Source: Paramarasmius palmivorus
Taxonomy: Eukaryota > Basidiomycota > Agaricomycetes > Agaricales > Marasmiaceae
Length of the DNA stretch: 64,000 bases
Reading direction: 5' to 3'
Assembly: GCA_037176845.1 (NCBI GenBank)
Contig: JAYKXP010000031.1
Coordinates: 248,001 to 312,000 of the forward strand
Part shown: in pieces, positions 1 through 10,049 of the stretch
Layout of the letters: each line of letters begins with the position of its first letter
Position numbering within the stretch: position 1 is the stretch's first letter
Program-made: the position numbers and the translations under genes
The notes under the pieces: model-generated
Database searches by the model: none
The model's input: the letters and a program-made list of their open reading frames with translations, nothing else
Told to the model about the DNA's origin: nothing

Positions 1-3000
1 CTCAGTGGTCAAACTGGAAAGAAGAAGTCTCGCTATGCTGAGCGAATCGAGCGGCAGGAAGCTGCAAGGAGAGCATTTGAAAGTGTACCAACGCCTGCCA
101 ACACTGCAGGCAATCCTCCTCCTCCCAAGCGCCGTCGAGTTGTTATTCCCATCGACATTGATGACGACTCCACCAGTGACGAGAATGAAGCAGGATCGCA
201 CCAGCACAGCGCAGGACCTTATCTTACATCCCATGGCCAGTCTCATGTGGAGTCCTTGGCACCTATACCAACGTTCGAAACATTTGACAACGTAGACTAT
301 GCTGCCGACGAGCTGGACGAAGAAGCTTTGAATCAAGCAGCTGCCGACATTTTGAACCTTCATCTTGATCCCTCCCTACGTCCGCCAAATCCACTCACTC
401 GCTCTATTGGTGTCGACAACGACGAGGGTGCTGATGCTTCTGACGATGACGGGGATGGACCAGAGGATGAAGCCCTGCCAGCTGAAGACGCTAGTCATCC
501 AGGACCCGATGATGACGAGGGGCTTTTTAATTGGGATAGGCTCTTTGAGGATGCAGAGCTGTTGGCCGCATTCGACCAACTGAATGACTCTTATGAGGCT
601 CGTGCAGCTGCATTGGGTAAGTAATCGACTGTCTCTCTTGTTTGACACTTACTGATGCAAGTATTAGCAAATAAACTCAGTGACCTCGACATGGAGATAT
701 GCCGTGCTTTTGTTTACAAGGTCGAGACGCACACCGCCGACCGTGATTTCGCCAAAATACCGTATGCCTTCTCTCTGAAGAAGCCACTTCCTTCTCTTAA
801 CAAGATTCGGCGCCGCATTGCCTTCATCTCTGGGCTCAAACCGGAGTTCTACGACTGTTGTCCAAATAGCTGTTGTTGTTATGTTGGTCCCAATGCCACC
901 CTGGAGATGTGTCCTATATGCAAGGAACGTCGATATCGTGCAGATGGAAAGCCAAGGAAGCGTTTCACCTACATCCCCCTCATTCCTCGACTTATCGCCT
1001 TCTTTCGGAACTCGGAGCACGTGAAGAAACTCGATTATCGTGGCCAGTTTCAGGTGCTGGAAGACGGTATCATCAAGGATATATTTGATGGCTCGTGTTA
1101 TCGTGCACTCTGCCAGGCATATGTTGCAGTCAATGGGAAGTCTATGCCGTACAAGTTCTTCAGTGACCCACGAGACCTTGCGTTGGGTCTTTCAACCGAC
1201 GGATATGGCCCGTTCAACAAGAGGAAGAAAACTGCATGGCCACTCATCATCTTTCTCTACAATCTTCCACCGGAGATTCGATTCCACCTCAAGCACATTC
1301 TCTCCATCGGTGTCATCCCTGGCCCCAAGAAGCCAGTTGACATTGACTCCTTCCTTTATCCCCTTGTACGCGAACTTCTGCGCCTTGCCTTAGGTGTAAA
1401 GGCCTTCGACACTACCACTGGTGCTTCATTCCGCCTCCGAGCATACCTTTTAGCTGTTTTTGGCGATATGCCGGCAGTTTCAATGGTGATGCGAATGAAG
1501 GGCCATAACGGTATCTCACCATGTCGTAGCTGCAAGATCAAAGGAGTCAAGATGCCGAGTGACAAGACATATTATGTCCCACATGATCGCTCCTTTCACC
1601 CAGCGAAAATCCCTTCCGTAGACCCAGCAATCCTTTCACGTCGCGTGCATGATGAATTCCTTCAGCAAGCAGATGCCGTTGACAATGCTTTGGCTCACTC
1701 AAGCAAGGCCGAAGCGGAGAGACTTGCAAAGGATTCCGGAATCAAAGGCCGCTCCATATTATCTCATCTTTCATCGTTATCATTTCCCGACTCTTTTCCG
1801 GAGGACTTTATGCATCTGGTCTTCGAGAACACTCTCACGAACCTTGTCTCTCACTGGTTCGGTGATTTCAAGGGCCTTGGTGATGGAAAAGAGGATTACA
1901 CGCTCGCAAAGGCAGTCATAGAGGGCATAGGGCAGGCAGGAGAGGCCGCTGGTTCTACCATTCCATCTGTATATGGGCCACGAGTACCTGATATCTCCAA
2001 GACGCGTGCCTATGTCTCTGCAGAGATGTGGTCCTTCTGGATGCTCTATCTTGGCCCCATCCTCCTCCGAAAGCGCTTCAGTAGGGTGGCGTATTTCAAG
2101 CACTTTGCAGAGTTTGTAAAGCTTGTCAGCCTGTGTATGCAGTTCGAGATAACCCCGGAGGACATTGCAAGAATACGCTCGGGATTTGTACAGTGGGTCA
2201 AGGAATATGAAAGGTGTGTCAATGATTACCTTCTTATCTGCAAGATGCTTACCATTAGCATGTTAGGATATACTTCCAGAAGGACGGAAACCGCCTTTCG
2301 GCATGTCCACTTACCATACACTCACTTCTACACATTGCGGACTGCATTGAACGGATGGGCCCTGTCTGGTGTTACTGGGCCTTTCCAATGGAGCGGTTTT
2401 GCGGCCTTCTGAAGCCTGCAATTCGTAGTCGAAGATTCCCATGGGCCTCCTTGGATCGGTTTGTGGTCGAAATGGCACAGATCACCCATATCAAGATAAT
2501 GTATGACGTTGAAGAGGAGCTGGAGTTGGGCCCACCTCGGCGTTCTGTCGAGGGCTTTAAGGCTGATGAATGTAAGTCTCTTTGAATTGTGAACAGGGTG
2601 ATACTGGCTCATCACTCGACACGTAGATCAAACTTGCATGCTCTTGCCACCTCAGCGGGGACGTCCAAGTGATGTTCACATCCAAGGTATTGCGGGGGCT
2701 TTAGTGACGTTCTTCCACAACCGAGATATAACAGCAGCAGTGGTCAAAGCGGCCCTAGAGGATGTTCCCGTCACTGAATGGAGCAAGGTTCGTCGTATAG
2801 ACTCCGAGGATGGAGATACGATGATTGCGGCATCCGTAGGCAGGTCACGAGAAGATAAGAGAGATGCTTCATTCATACGTGTATGTGCTATTTCCTGAGC
2901 TTTCTCATTTCTGAGGTCTGATATTCGTCTCTCAGTATCAGATTGTTGTGGACAAGAATGCTCACAAGCGAAGGGCTCCCCCTCTATATCAGGATGAAAC

Positions 3001-3325
3001 TCATTACGGCCAACTTGAACATATATTTGTTATCCAACTCCCAGCGAAATGCTTGACGCTGAATAAACCTCGAACATTCTTCATCGTCGCTGTGCGGGAA
3101 TGCAAAGAGTTACCCGAGGAGGCGATATTAGACGGTCTCAACATTCACTTCTATTCCAAGATGGGACGACTGCTTTATTTCGACATGTCTTGTGTTCAGG
3201 CACTTGTTGGACGGGTACCAGATGGATCACGATGGGCCCTAATAGACCGAACCAGCTCGTTGGCTCCAGCTTTGTGGGGAGGTGAGGCAGTAGGTGACGG
3301 AGGTGATAGTGATAGCGACCCATGA
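1..3325 (+). CDS. Tnp2-like CACTA transposase (5' end outside window)
   Basis: DDE transposase that would cut and paste the surrounding CACTA element in the nucleus. Model: exons <1-616, 668-2213, 2267-2571, 2627-2880 and 2936-3325, with GT/AG introns of 51-56 bases that keep one frame to TGA at 3323. The visible N-terminal part has basic patches (GKKKSR near base 16, PKRRRVV near base 120) suited to nuclear import, then an acidic stretch. The catalytic core lies in exon 2: candidate acidic residues sit in STDGYG, FGDMPA and PEDFMHLVFEN, with a Cys pair in ISPCRSCKIKG between them. Intron 3 (2214-2266) restores the conserved tail GPVWCYWAFPMERFCG, which otherwise appears frameshifted. No inactivating change was seen in the visible part. 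The upstream zinc-finger region usual in this family would lie left of the window. Confidence 0.9.
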
Positions 3326-3513
3326 GAATGCGACTATTTAACATATGGTGCTAAGCGACTTACAGAGGAAGATGCATGTAATTAATTCAAAACTTCCTGT
3401 AAAGAAAGTGTAGCTTAATGTTAGAACACTCAAAAGATATAAAGATTGTGCACGCCAGCAACTTGACGCGACGCGGTGATGGCACATGACCTTGTTGAAC
3501 TTGATCTTCAACA

Positions 3514-4636
3514 ATGATGTCGCCTCCTCGCATCCACCTTTCAACTTCATCTGAATCCTCTCTGGATATTCATATTCTTCCTTCTGATTTCCCATATGAT
3601 TTTCCACAACCTGAAAACCTCCCTGCTACACCTTTGTTGACATTTGGCGTCAATGGGAACAGCCTATCTCAGCCATTTGTGCGTCGTTATTCTATTCTAG
3701 TTGATCACAGCTACTTATCCTGACATTGAATTCACAGATGCTTCGGATGACTATCAATGACACACCCAATTCAACTGCTAATATCAACATGACGCCCACA
3801 CAAATCCAACCGGGCAACAGTCCCTCTGACAATGAAGTGGAGGAGAGCCAAACGGAATCAGAACATGCATCAACTTATTCCTTTCCTGAAGACATGCCTC
3901 TAGAGGCACAGAAGCGTATGGTTGCCGAATTTATGTGGATAGGTGAAGCCGCGGGTGCTCGTCACTTGGCAGAACGCTATGGCATCGACCCAGACGAATG
4001 CGAGAGGCGAATGGTTGTCAAGCAGAGGGATGATCCTCACCGTAGTCCATATGCTGTGAGGCTACGCAGTCTCAGTCCACCACAACTTAGCACACCGTTG
4101 TGCCAAGCTTTGGATTCACAGACACCTCTTCATACACCTTTCTGGGTGGCCTCGGACACGCAGTTCACACTGGAGAGGATGGGCAACATGTCAGATGAAG
4201 AGTTTGATAGATTTCTTGAGGAGGAGAAGATGCGATTCAAGGAAGTACGTCAACGTGTGATGACATATGCTCAAGGTACGACTGTGTTCATCTCAGCTTG
4301 GAAGACATACTGATATTTCAAGTCAGAAACCCCAAGGTCGTCCAATATTCTACCACTCTCACATGCCAATGTCTTGCAACTCCCAACACGCACCCCAATC
4401 TCAAAACGGATGCTCCAAGGACCACACCATTCTCCAGAGTCACCTACTACACTCAAACGGAAATCACTACCCCAGAACTTGGTTCCCGATGACGACGACC
4501 AGGTGTCGACATCTCAGGATGAAGAGAGGGAAATCACGGTATGTTGTAACCAATTCTCCTCTGACTTATGCTGACACTTTTGCTGCAGTTGGATAATCTG
4601 CATGTGTTCAAGAAACGTGCTGTTTTGCTCAAGTGA
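3514..4636 (+). CDS. CACTA accessory protein, function unknown
   Basis: A four-exon gene inside the CACTA element, 190 bases after the transposase stop. Exons 3514-3678, 3738-4275, 4327-4538 and 4589-4636 give a 320-residue protein ending at TGA. Intron phases (0, 1, 0) are consistent; the acceptor at 4326 rather than 4322 is chosen because it keeps the long downstream frame. The start could be ATG 3514 or 3517. The sequence is Ser/Pro/Thr-rich and polar, with an acidic helix-like section (EEFDRFLEEEKMRFKEVRQR) about two thirds along and basic blocks (SKRMLQG, LKRKS) later. No domain is recognised. CACTA elements often carry a second DNA-binding protein that recognises subterminal repeats, so such a role is possible, but this is inference from position only. 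Confidence 0.68.
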
Positions 4637-4974
4637 ATCGTGTTATTTATTCTTATATATTCAGCTACTTTACGCAACTTGCAGACTCATAGACTATTCT
4701 TACATTGTGCTCCTATTACCTGTTTAGTGTATTAACTCAGTATTGTAGCTCAATAGCATCCTGGTTGTGTCAGAGAAACAGCCTTGGCGTTGTGCAACCA
4801 AGGGATGGTTCGGCACTGGTGGTTGAAAATTCCGCGACGAGATAACAACCAAGTAATGGTCAGAAATCCCTGGTTGGTGATTCAACCATGATTTTATATC
4901 AACCAGTGCGTTGGTTGAACCTCGCGGATCAACCGCCGGATGGTCGGTTGTCAACCTAAGGCCGTCTCACAGTG
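4637..4974. repeat. CACTA subterminal repeat region and right terminal inverted repeat
   Basis: No gene is seen. From 4755 to 4960 the short motif GGTTG or its complement CAACC occurs about a dozen times in both orientations (for example near 4763, 4795, 4822, 4847, 4882, 4899, 4911 and 4952). Clustered short repeats near the ends are where CACTA accessory proteins bind in known elements. The last 14 bases form the terminal repeat. Confidence 0.75.
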
Positions 4975-6198
4975 CGTACTCACCGATCGTGATCTTAATT
5001 TTGCATCTTCAGTCATAACCCAAGCCAGATTACCGTCTTCTTTCCATTGAACGGTTTCCATCCACCGCTGGTTTTTAATTCGTCCCTGCTTATCAAGACA
5101 GGGGGCTAATGGGTGTTGTGTATCGGATGCTGCAGCGGAGGGATCGAGAGCAGCATTATGGAGCGCACAAAGAGATGCTGTTCGTCGACGTGCATAGAAG
5201 CGTTAGGAGCAGCTACACGTCGACGGTATGGGCGCAGGGGCCAAGCACTTTGTGCGTGGTGCGGAAGTTGGGTGCGGATGTATGATGGATTGCAATAGGC
5301 GGTGGGCGGGTGGAGTGGAAGGGAATGTTGAAATGGAGGGTTGTAGGCTGGAATAGCGCGGGTGATATGGCGAGGTGGAGTGGGTTCGTCAATGTCTCCG
5401 AAGGTTGGCGGCGATGACGGAGCTCGTGTCAGCTTGAATAGCAGCTAGGTAAGTATATGGAGACACTGCCTAGGGCATTAGAGTGTGAGGGAACAAGAAA
5501 TCGAAGACAAAAAAAAAGTCTACTCACCGTATAGCGGATCTTGCTTCCAATCAATTTCTAGCCATCCATAAAACTTGAAATTCTGGAACACAAAGTCTTT
5601 TTATCGCATGTTTCGGCTGGCGAGTCCTGTGAGGTATAAGAGTTTGCGTGAGGGCAACTTTCTTCAAGGTCGTCGTTAGTGAAGGGATTCTGTTTGTTTG
5701 TTCACGCCAAATATGGCCGGTGGGGTTAGGGTCAATGTGAGCGCTTGTCCGCTACGGCTATTTTGTCGCCTCCATCTCTTCGCTCCCTTGCACATTCTTC
5801 CTCGATCAGCTATTCCACGATACCCGGATGGTCTCAAGCTCAAAAATTTAAGCAAACTCCGACTATCAAAACCAAATTTTTTCTTTCAGATGCAGTCCTC
5901 TTGGAGATCCCGGGCCAAAGCTAGAGACGTTATCCAGGCTACTGGCCGGAGGAGATAAGTTGCAGTACACTTGTAGTCATGGAAGAGGAATTGAGACTCC
6001 ATGGTGCGTTTTAGACTACCATCTTCCTACTTTACTTGAAATCTGACCACTTTACGTACAAGTAGACTCATTGTATGTCGGATACTTCGAAGGCATATTC
6101 CTCCATTTCTATACCATGTCAAACTCGTTATCCCTGCACCAATACTCTCTTATATGCAATAACGCGAGTTCATGCTCCGACCCGTGATAACAACCTTT
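4975..6198. repeat. Duplicated host block P, copy 1 left part
   Basis: This stretch is paralogous to about 38558-40010 and, more weakly, 58630-59700. It starts at the CACTA junction and ends at the LTR element. It contains the 5' part of a minus-strand gene copy (5520-5730, with the TTAGGGTCAATG motif near 5724 and an exon decoding to FKFYGWLEIDWKQDPLYG before a GT at about 5527) and a plus-strand exon-like stretch from ATG 5890 preceded by a TTTCAG acceptor. Neither can be modelled as a complete protein; both are probably gene remnants. Confidence 0.6.
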
Positions 6199-6555
6199 TG
6201 TCAGAGTTTTTGATTGAACTCTGTTAGCAGCGATAGCGCAGGTAAGCGCGAATAAACGATAGCAGATGACCAGAGGCCTTGAGATAGATGTGTAAACCAA
6301 GTCTGTGTTATTGTAGGGTTTTCTGTCTAGCTTTTATACATGAGTGAGGGATAAAAGATAATCCTAAAGGTACGATAATAGATACTAAGTGAACTAGAAA
6401 TAACTGCACAGTCAGTGTCAGTAACTGTCAGTAGATGTTGGTACAAGTGGGTTAAAGCTACTGTTCTATGTATATCTGCTTTCTCAGTAATTGTGGCATA
6501 GGCGGAAAAGGTGAAAATAACTTGTCTAGTGACATCTATATTTAGAATTCCAACA
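6199..6555 (-). repeat. 3' LTR of the gag-only retrotransposon
   Basis: 357 bases beginning TGTCAGAG and ending CCAACA on the plus strand. It matches the copy at 9692-10049 almost base for base; the seen difference is GGAAAAGGTG here versus GGAATAAAGTG there. Confidence 0.93.
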
Positions 6556-6568
6556 CTCCCCCTCAAAC
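6556..6568 (-). other. Polypurine tract of the LTR element
   Basis: Read on the minus strand the bases next to the 3' LTR are GTTTGAGGGGGAG, a typical plus-strand priming tract for copia-like elements. Confidence 0.85.
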
Positions 6569-6582
6569 CTTGGATGATGGAA

Positions 6583-9241
6583 TTATCCGGGGTTTGACTC
6601 TGATTCTTTGTTCGCGTATTCTGTTCGGTGATTCCTATGTGTGATCCGGTGGCGATGTTCTGTGTTCTGATGATCTCGGTGTTTAATCTTCTGTCGGTGG
6701 TAGTATTGGTGATATGGTGGTTCCGCTTCCGCTTCTTTGATCGTTCCTGAATATTTTCCTGTTGGATTGACGTTTACGAGTTGTTTAGGTCCAACTTGTT
6801 TTCCTGTCTGTGACCTGTTTCCTGCATTGAGATTCATCTCGGCGACTTGTTTTGAAATGTCGTTGATCGGGTTTTTGTGCTCCCCCTCGACGAGTGAGAT
6901 CTGCAATGGTTCAAGACTTTTTGGATCTGTCTTGTTCTCCTTGTGTGCCAATGTCTGATCTGTTCCGTTTTCCTGTTCCAATTCTCCATTCCTTGGGGTA
7001 ATTTCCTTTGTTTCATCCTTCTGTCCTATGACTTTCATCAGCCATTCTGGATGTGATTTCTCCCCCATAAGTATGTGCTGGATAAATTGGTGACATATTT
7101 GGCAACAATGGTGTTCCTTCAATGTCTGTCCTCCATGAATTTCATGGTCCTTGGTCTCTGTAGTTGTGTCTGGTTGAATTTCCTGTTGTCCTGTATAGCC
7201 TTCTTGATGGCGTTGTTGAGAATCCATTCGATTTTCTCTGTGTATGATGACTTTGCTGTCAATTGGGTTCTGTAAATCGACCATTGTGGTCATTGTGGTG
7301 TGCATTTCCATGGCCATGTATGCTGTTTCTTTCCTTTCCTTGAGATATGGCTCCAGGTTTGTCTCTGTCGACGCGGGATTTGTGGGTTCTTCTTCTTCAT
7401 ATGTCCATTCAGTGAATGGCACAAATTCCTCTACGGCCCTTATTTCCCTTGCTAACCATGTGCCTTCTTCCCATATTTCCTTTTCTACAGCTCTCACAGC
7501 ACTTTCATTTGCACTGTGATTCTTTTCCTTTGCCTTTCTCCATGGTTTGTTTGGCTTGTCTTCATCAGATTTATCTGATTCCTCAGATTCATCATCTGAT
7601 TTCCTGGACTTTGGCTTTGAACGACATCCTGCAGCAATATGCCCTTTTCCTTGACATCTGAAGCATGTGATTTCCTTCCGTTCTCTATTATCTCCACCCT
7701 GACGATCATTGAATTGTCTCTGGCCTTTTCCTCGGCTATTAAATCCTCGGCCTCTATTATTGGAATGATCTCGGGAATAATGGACTTTTTCCTGTTCTGG
7801 ATGTTTCCGTAATGTTTGTCCACTAGCTTCTGCTCGAATTGCAGCGATGAGTGCATCGACTGTCAATGTCTCCTCGTTCTGTTTACAAACAGTAACAAGT
7901 GCAGTGATTGTTGCAGTCAGTGAATTTGGCACTGAAGCTATGAGGGCGTTCTTGAATTGATCATCTGAAACTTTGATCTTCAATCCTTCCAATTCATTTC
8001 TGATCTCGAGTAGATCATCAATGTGCTTGTTGACCTTGGAAATGTCGGTACAGGTTGCGGTGTAGAGTTTTCATTCCAAATGTGCTTCTGTAAAAGGATT
8101 CTTTGTGTCGTAATCCTTCTTTAATCCTTCCCATAGTTTATGAGATAATTCCGTTGACTTGTATCTCCTGAATATCGTATCCGGGAGTTTTCCTATAATG
8201 GCATTTAACAGATCTGCGTCTGCATCTGCCTCCTTGTCGTTGTCCTTTTCTGGTTCATTTTCCAGATATTTCTTGTATCCAACTGATCTGGTAGCTCTTT
8301 CTACCCTTGTTGACCACATGGACCAATTAGATCCATCATGCTTGAGTTCTGGCACTTTATCGAATGCCTTAATCACTTTAGACGACATATTGTCTTCTTC
8401 TTCGTCTGAATCAAATTATTCTTCCTTTGGTGGTCTCTTGGGAGATGGTGTTCTCGGTTTCGGTTTGGGACCTATGCTGGGCGATTGTGGTGGATCGTCC
8501 TTCTCTTCGTCGGCAGGTGTTCCTTTGTCTTCGTCAGATACAGGTTTATCAGTATTAGCTTCTGATTCCTGTTCTGATTCTCCTTTGTCCTGCTCTTGTT
8601 CCTTTTCTAGGTCCTGTTCTTCTTTATCGGATTCTTCACCAAATCCTAATCCTTGTTCGAACTCTTCACCAAGTTCGATTTCTTCTTCAACAGTTTCTTC
8701 CTGTGAAGCTGATGTTCCCAAATGGCTGTGGTTCTGGTACTGTTGTTCGTAGTACGTTTCCTCGAACTACTTCTGCGTTCTGATCGTCACAATCCCTAAA
8801 ATTTCCAACTAGTAGTGCTTCCTTTGGAGTCCTGACTCGATTTCTTCTGTTTGGACACGGTTGTTCTTCGCAAAGTTCCCACTTCCGTTTGTTGAGATTT
8901 AAATAACAATCTCGTAGTTCGTCGACGTTGAACTGATGTGGCCAATGAACACAGATTAAATCTGTTCGAAGTGTGGGTTGTGCGGAAGATACTGGTGGCG
9001 TGTGCAATCCTCCAACTGGACTCTGTCTCCTAGAAGGTATACGCGATGGATTTCTCGATGGATGTGATGATATGCTCTGTTGCTGTCCCGATGGACTGCC
9101 TGTTCTACTGCCTACTGGTGTAGGTTGCCTGCTAGGATTCCTGCTAGGGTTCCTAGATCCTCGTAATATTTGTTCTGGGTCGAACGTTCCTGATACTGGG
9201 GTACCGCTTCTGGATTGATAACGGCTACCTCTATCGGACAT
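6583..9241 (-). pseudogene. gag: Broken copia-type gag
   Basis: Gag structural polyprotein of the LTR element, read from ATG at 9241. The N-terminal part (9241 to about 8730) is Ser/Arg/Pro-rich with repeated SRNPSR units. A frameshift near 8730 moves the reading to a very acidic section (8721-8416). An in-frame TAA at 8416-8418 precedes MSSKVIKAFDKVPELKHDG, the start of the copia gag core (SNWSMWSTRVE and following). A second in-frame stop (TGA, 8071-8073) interrupts the core, after which one frame stays open to 6583. A CX2CX4HX4C zinc knuckle (CFRCQGKGHIAAGC) lies at about 7665-7624. The remaining 300 residues are polar and unrecognised. One frameshift and two stops make intact Gag impossible without recoding. 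Confidence 0.85.
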
Positions 9242-9255
9242 ACACTAGTCCAATA

Positions 9256-9520
9256 CTGGGGTATTTCGTTCAATTCGGATGGGGGTGTGACCTGTGACCT
9301 CGCCATCCGGAAGTCACTATTCGGATGGGACCTTGGCGGTCTGTGACCGCCGAAAAATTTTCGGATGTTAGCGCCCAAAACTGCCGAATTTGGCAGGTTT
9401 TTGGTGGTCACATCCGGCGACCTTTCGGATGAGCCATCCGTGACCTGTGACCATCCGAAAATTTTCGGACAATTTTGGGCTTGTGACGTGTGACCATCCG
9501 AATTGAACGAAATACCCCAG
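9256..9520. mobile_element. 265-bp palindrome-rich MITE nested in the retrotransposon leader
   Basis: Perfect 27-base terminal inverted repeats starting CTGGGGTATTTCGTTC occupy 9256-9282 and 9494-9520, flanked by TA on both sides (9254-9255, 9521-9522), as expected for Tc1/mariner-type targets. The interior repeats CATCCG/CGGATG units and near-perfect palindromes such as CCGAAAATTTTCGG, so it should fold strongly. It lies in the leader between the primer-binding site and the gag ATG, only 14 bases upstream of that ATG. Confidence 0.85.
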
Positions 9521-9679
9521 TAGTCCTTTGCTTTGGGTAGGGGATATTCTGGCGTCCCTGCTCGCCAATCGATATACGATCTTGGTTCTTGTTCCTTGGG
9601 GATATTACGGCGTCCCAAACTCGCCACTATACCAATATGAAATTGGTATTACTCTGGTTTGGCTAAGGTTTATAGACCG

Positions 9680-9691
9680 GGGCCCATAACC
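9680..9691 (-). other. Primer-binding site for a half initiator-tRNA
   Basis: Directly next to the 5' LTR the element's sense strand reads GGTTATGGGCCC. This is complementary to the anticodon arm of eukaryotic initiator tRNA-Met (GGGCCCATAACC, anticodon CAT), not to a tRNA 3' end. Copia of Drosophila is known to prime from such a 5' tRNA half. Confidence 0.85.
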
Positions 9692-10049
9692 TGTCAGAGT
9701 TTTTGATTGAACTCTGTTAGCAGCGATAGCGCAGGTAAGCGCGAATAAACGATAGCAGATGACCAGAGGCCTTGAGATAGATGTGTAAACCAAGTCTGTG
9801 TTATTGTAGGGTTTTCTGTCTAGCTTTTATACATGAGTGAGGGATAAAAGATAATCCTAAAGGTACGATAATAGATACTAAGTGAACTAGAAATAACTGC
9901 ACAGTCAGTGTCAGTAACTGTCAGTAGATGTTGGTACAAGTGGGTTAAAGCTACTGTTCTATGTATATCTGCTTTCTCAGTAATTGTGGCATAGGCGGAA
10001 TAAAGTGAAAATAACTTGTCTAGTGACATCTATATTTAGAATTCCAACA
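9692..10049 (-). repeat. 5' LTR of the gag-only retrotransposon
   Basis: 358-base LTR carrying the presumed promoter of the element; near-identical to 6199-6555 and followed by the CCTTT target duplication. Confidence 0.93.

Larger units (their letters stand above)
1..4974 (+). mobile_element. CACTA (EnSpm/CMC) DNA transposon, left end outside window
   Basis: The element carries a Tnp2-type transposase and one accessory gene on the plus strand, then about 340 bases of non-coding subterminal DNA. Its right terminus reads, on the minus strand, CACTGTGAGACGGC, the CACT(A/G) terminus expected of this superfamily. The end is fixed at 4974 because the following bases (CGTACTCACCGATCG) match an uninterrupted paralogue beginning near 38558. 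The left terminus and target duplication are not in the window, so completeness cannot be judged, but both visible genes have open, splice-consistent frames. Confidence 0.88.
6199..10049 (-). mobile_element. Copia-like LTR retrotransposon, gag-only (TR-GAG type), non-autonomous
   Basis: Complete element in minus orientation. LTRs of 357 and 358 bases (TG...CA) flank a 3136-base interior, and the 5-base target duplication CCTTT lies at 6194-6198 and 10050-10054. A primer-binding site abuts the 5' LTR and a polypurine tract abuts the 3' LTR. The interior codes only for gag: no protease, integrase, reverse transcriptase or RNase H motif is seen, and its length is too short for pol. The paralogue at 38.5-41 kb lacks the insertion, confirming the junctions. 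The two LTRs differ visibly only around 6507-6516 versus 10000-10010, so insertion is recent. Confidence 0.92.

Noticed and set aside
6583..7600. Possible pol remnants after the zinc knuckle
   Set aside because: The 300 residues are polar and repetitive; no protease, integrase or reverse-transcriptase motif could be found.
9112..9627. 171-residue minus-strand ORF across the retrotransposon leader
   Set aside because: Most of it is the nested MITE; it is open by chance and is out of frame with the gag start.
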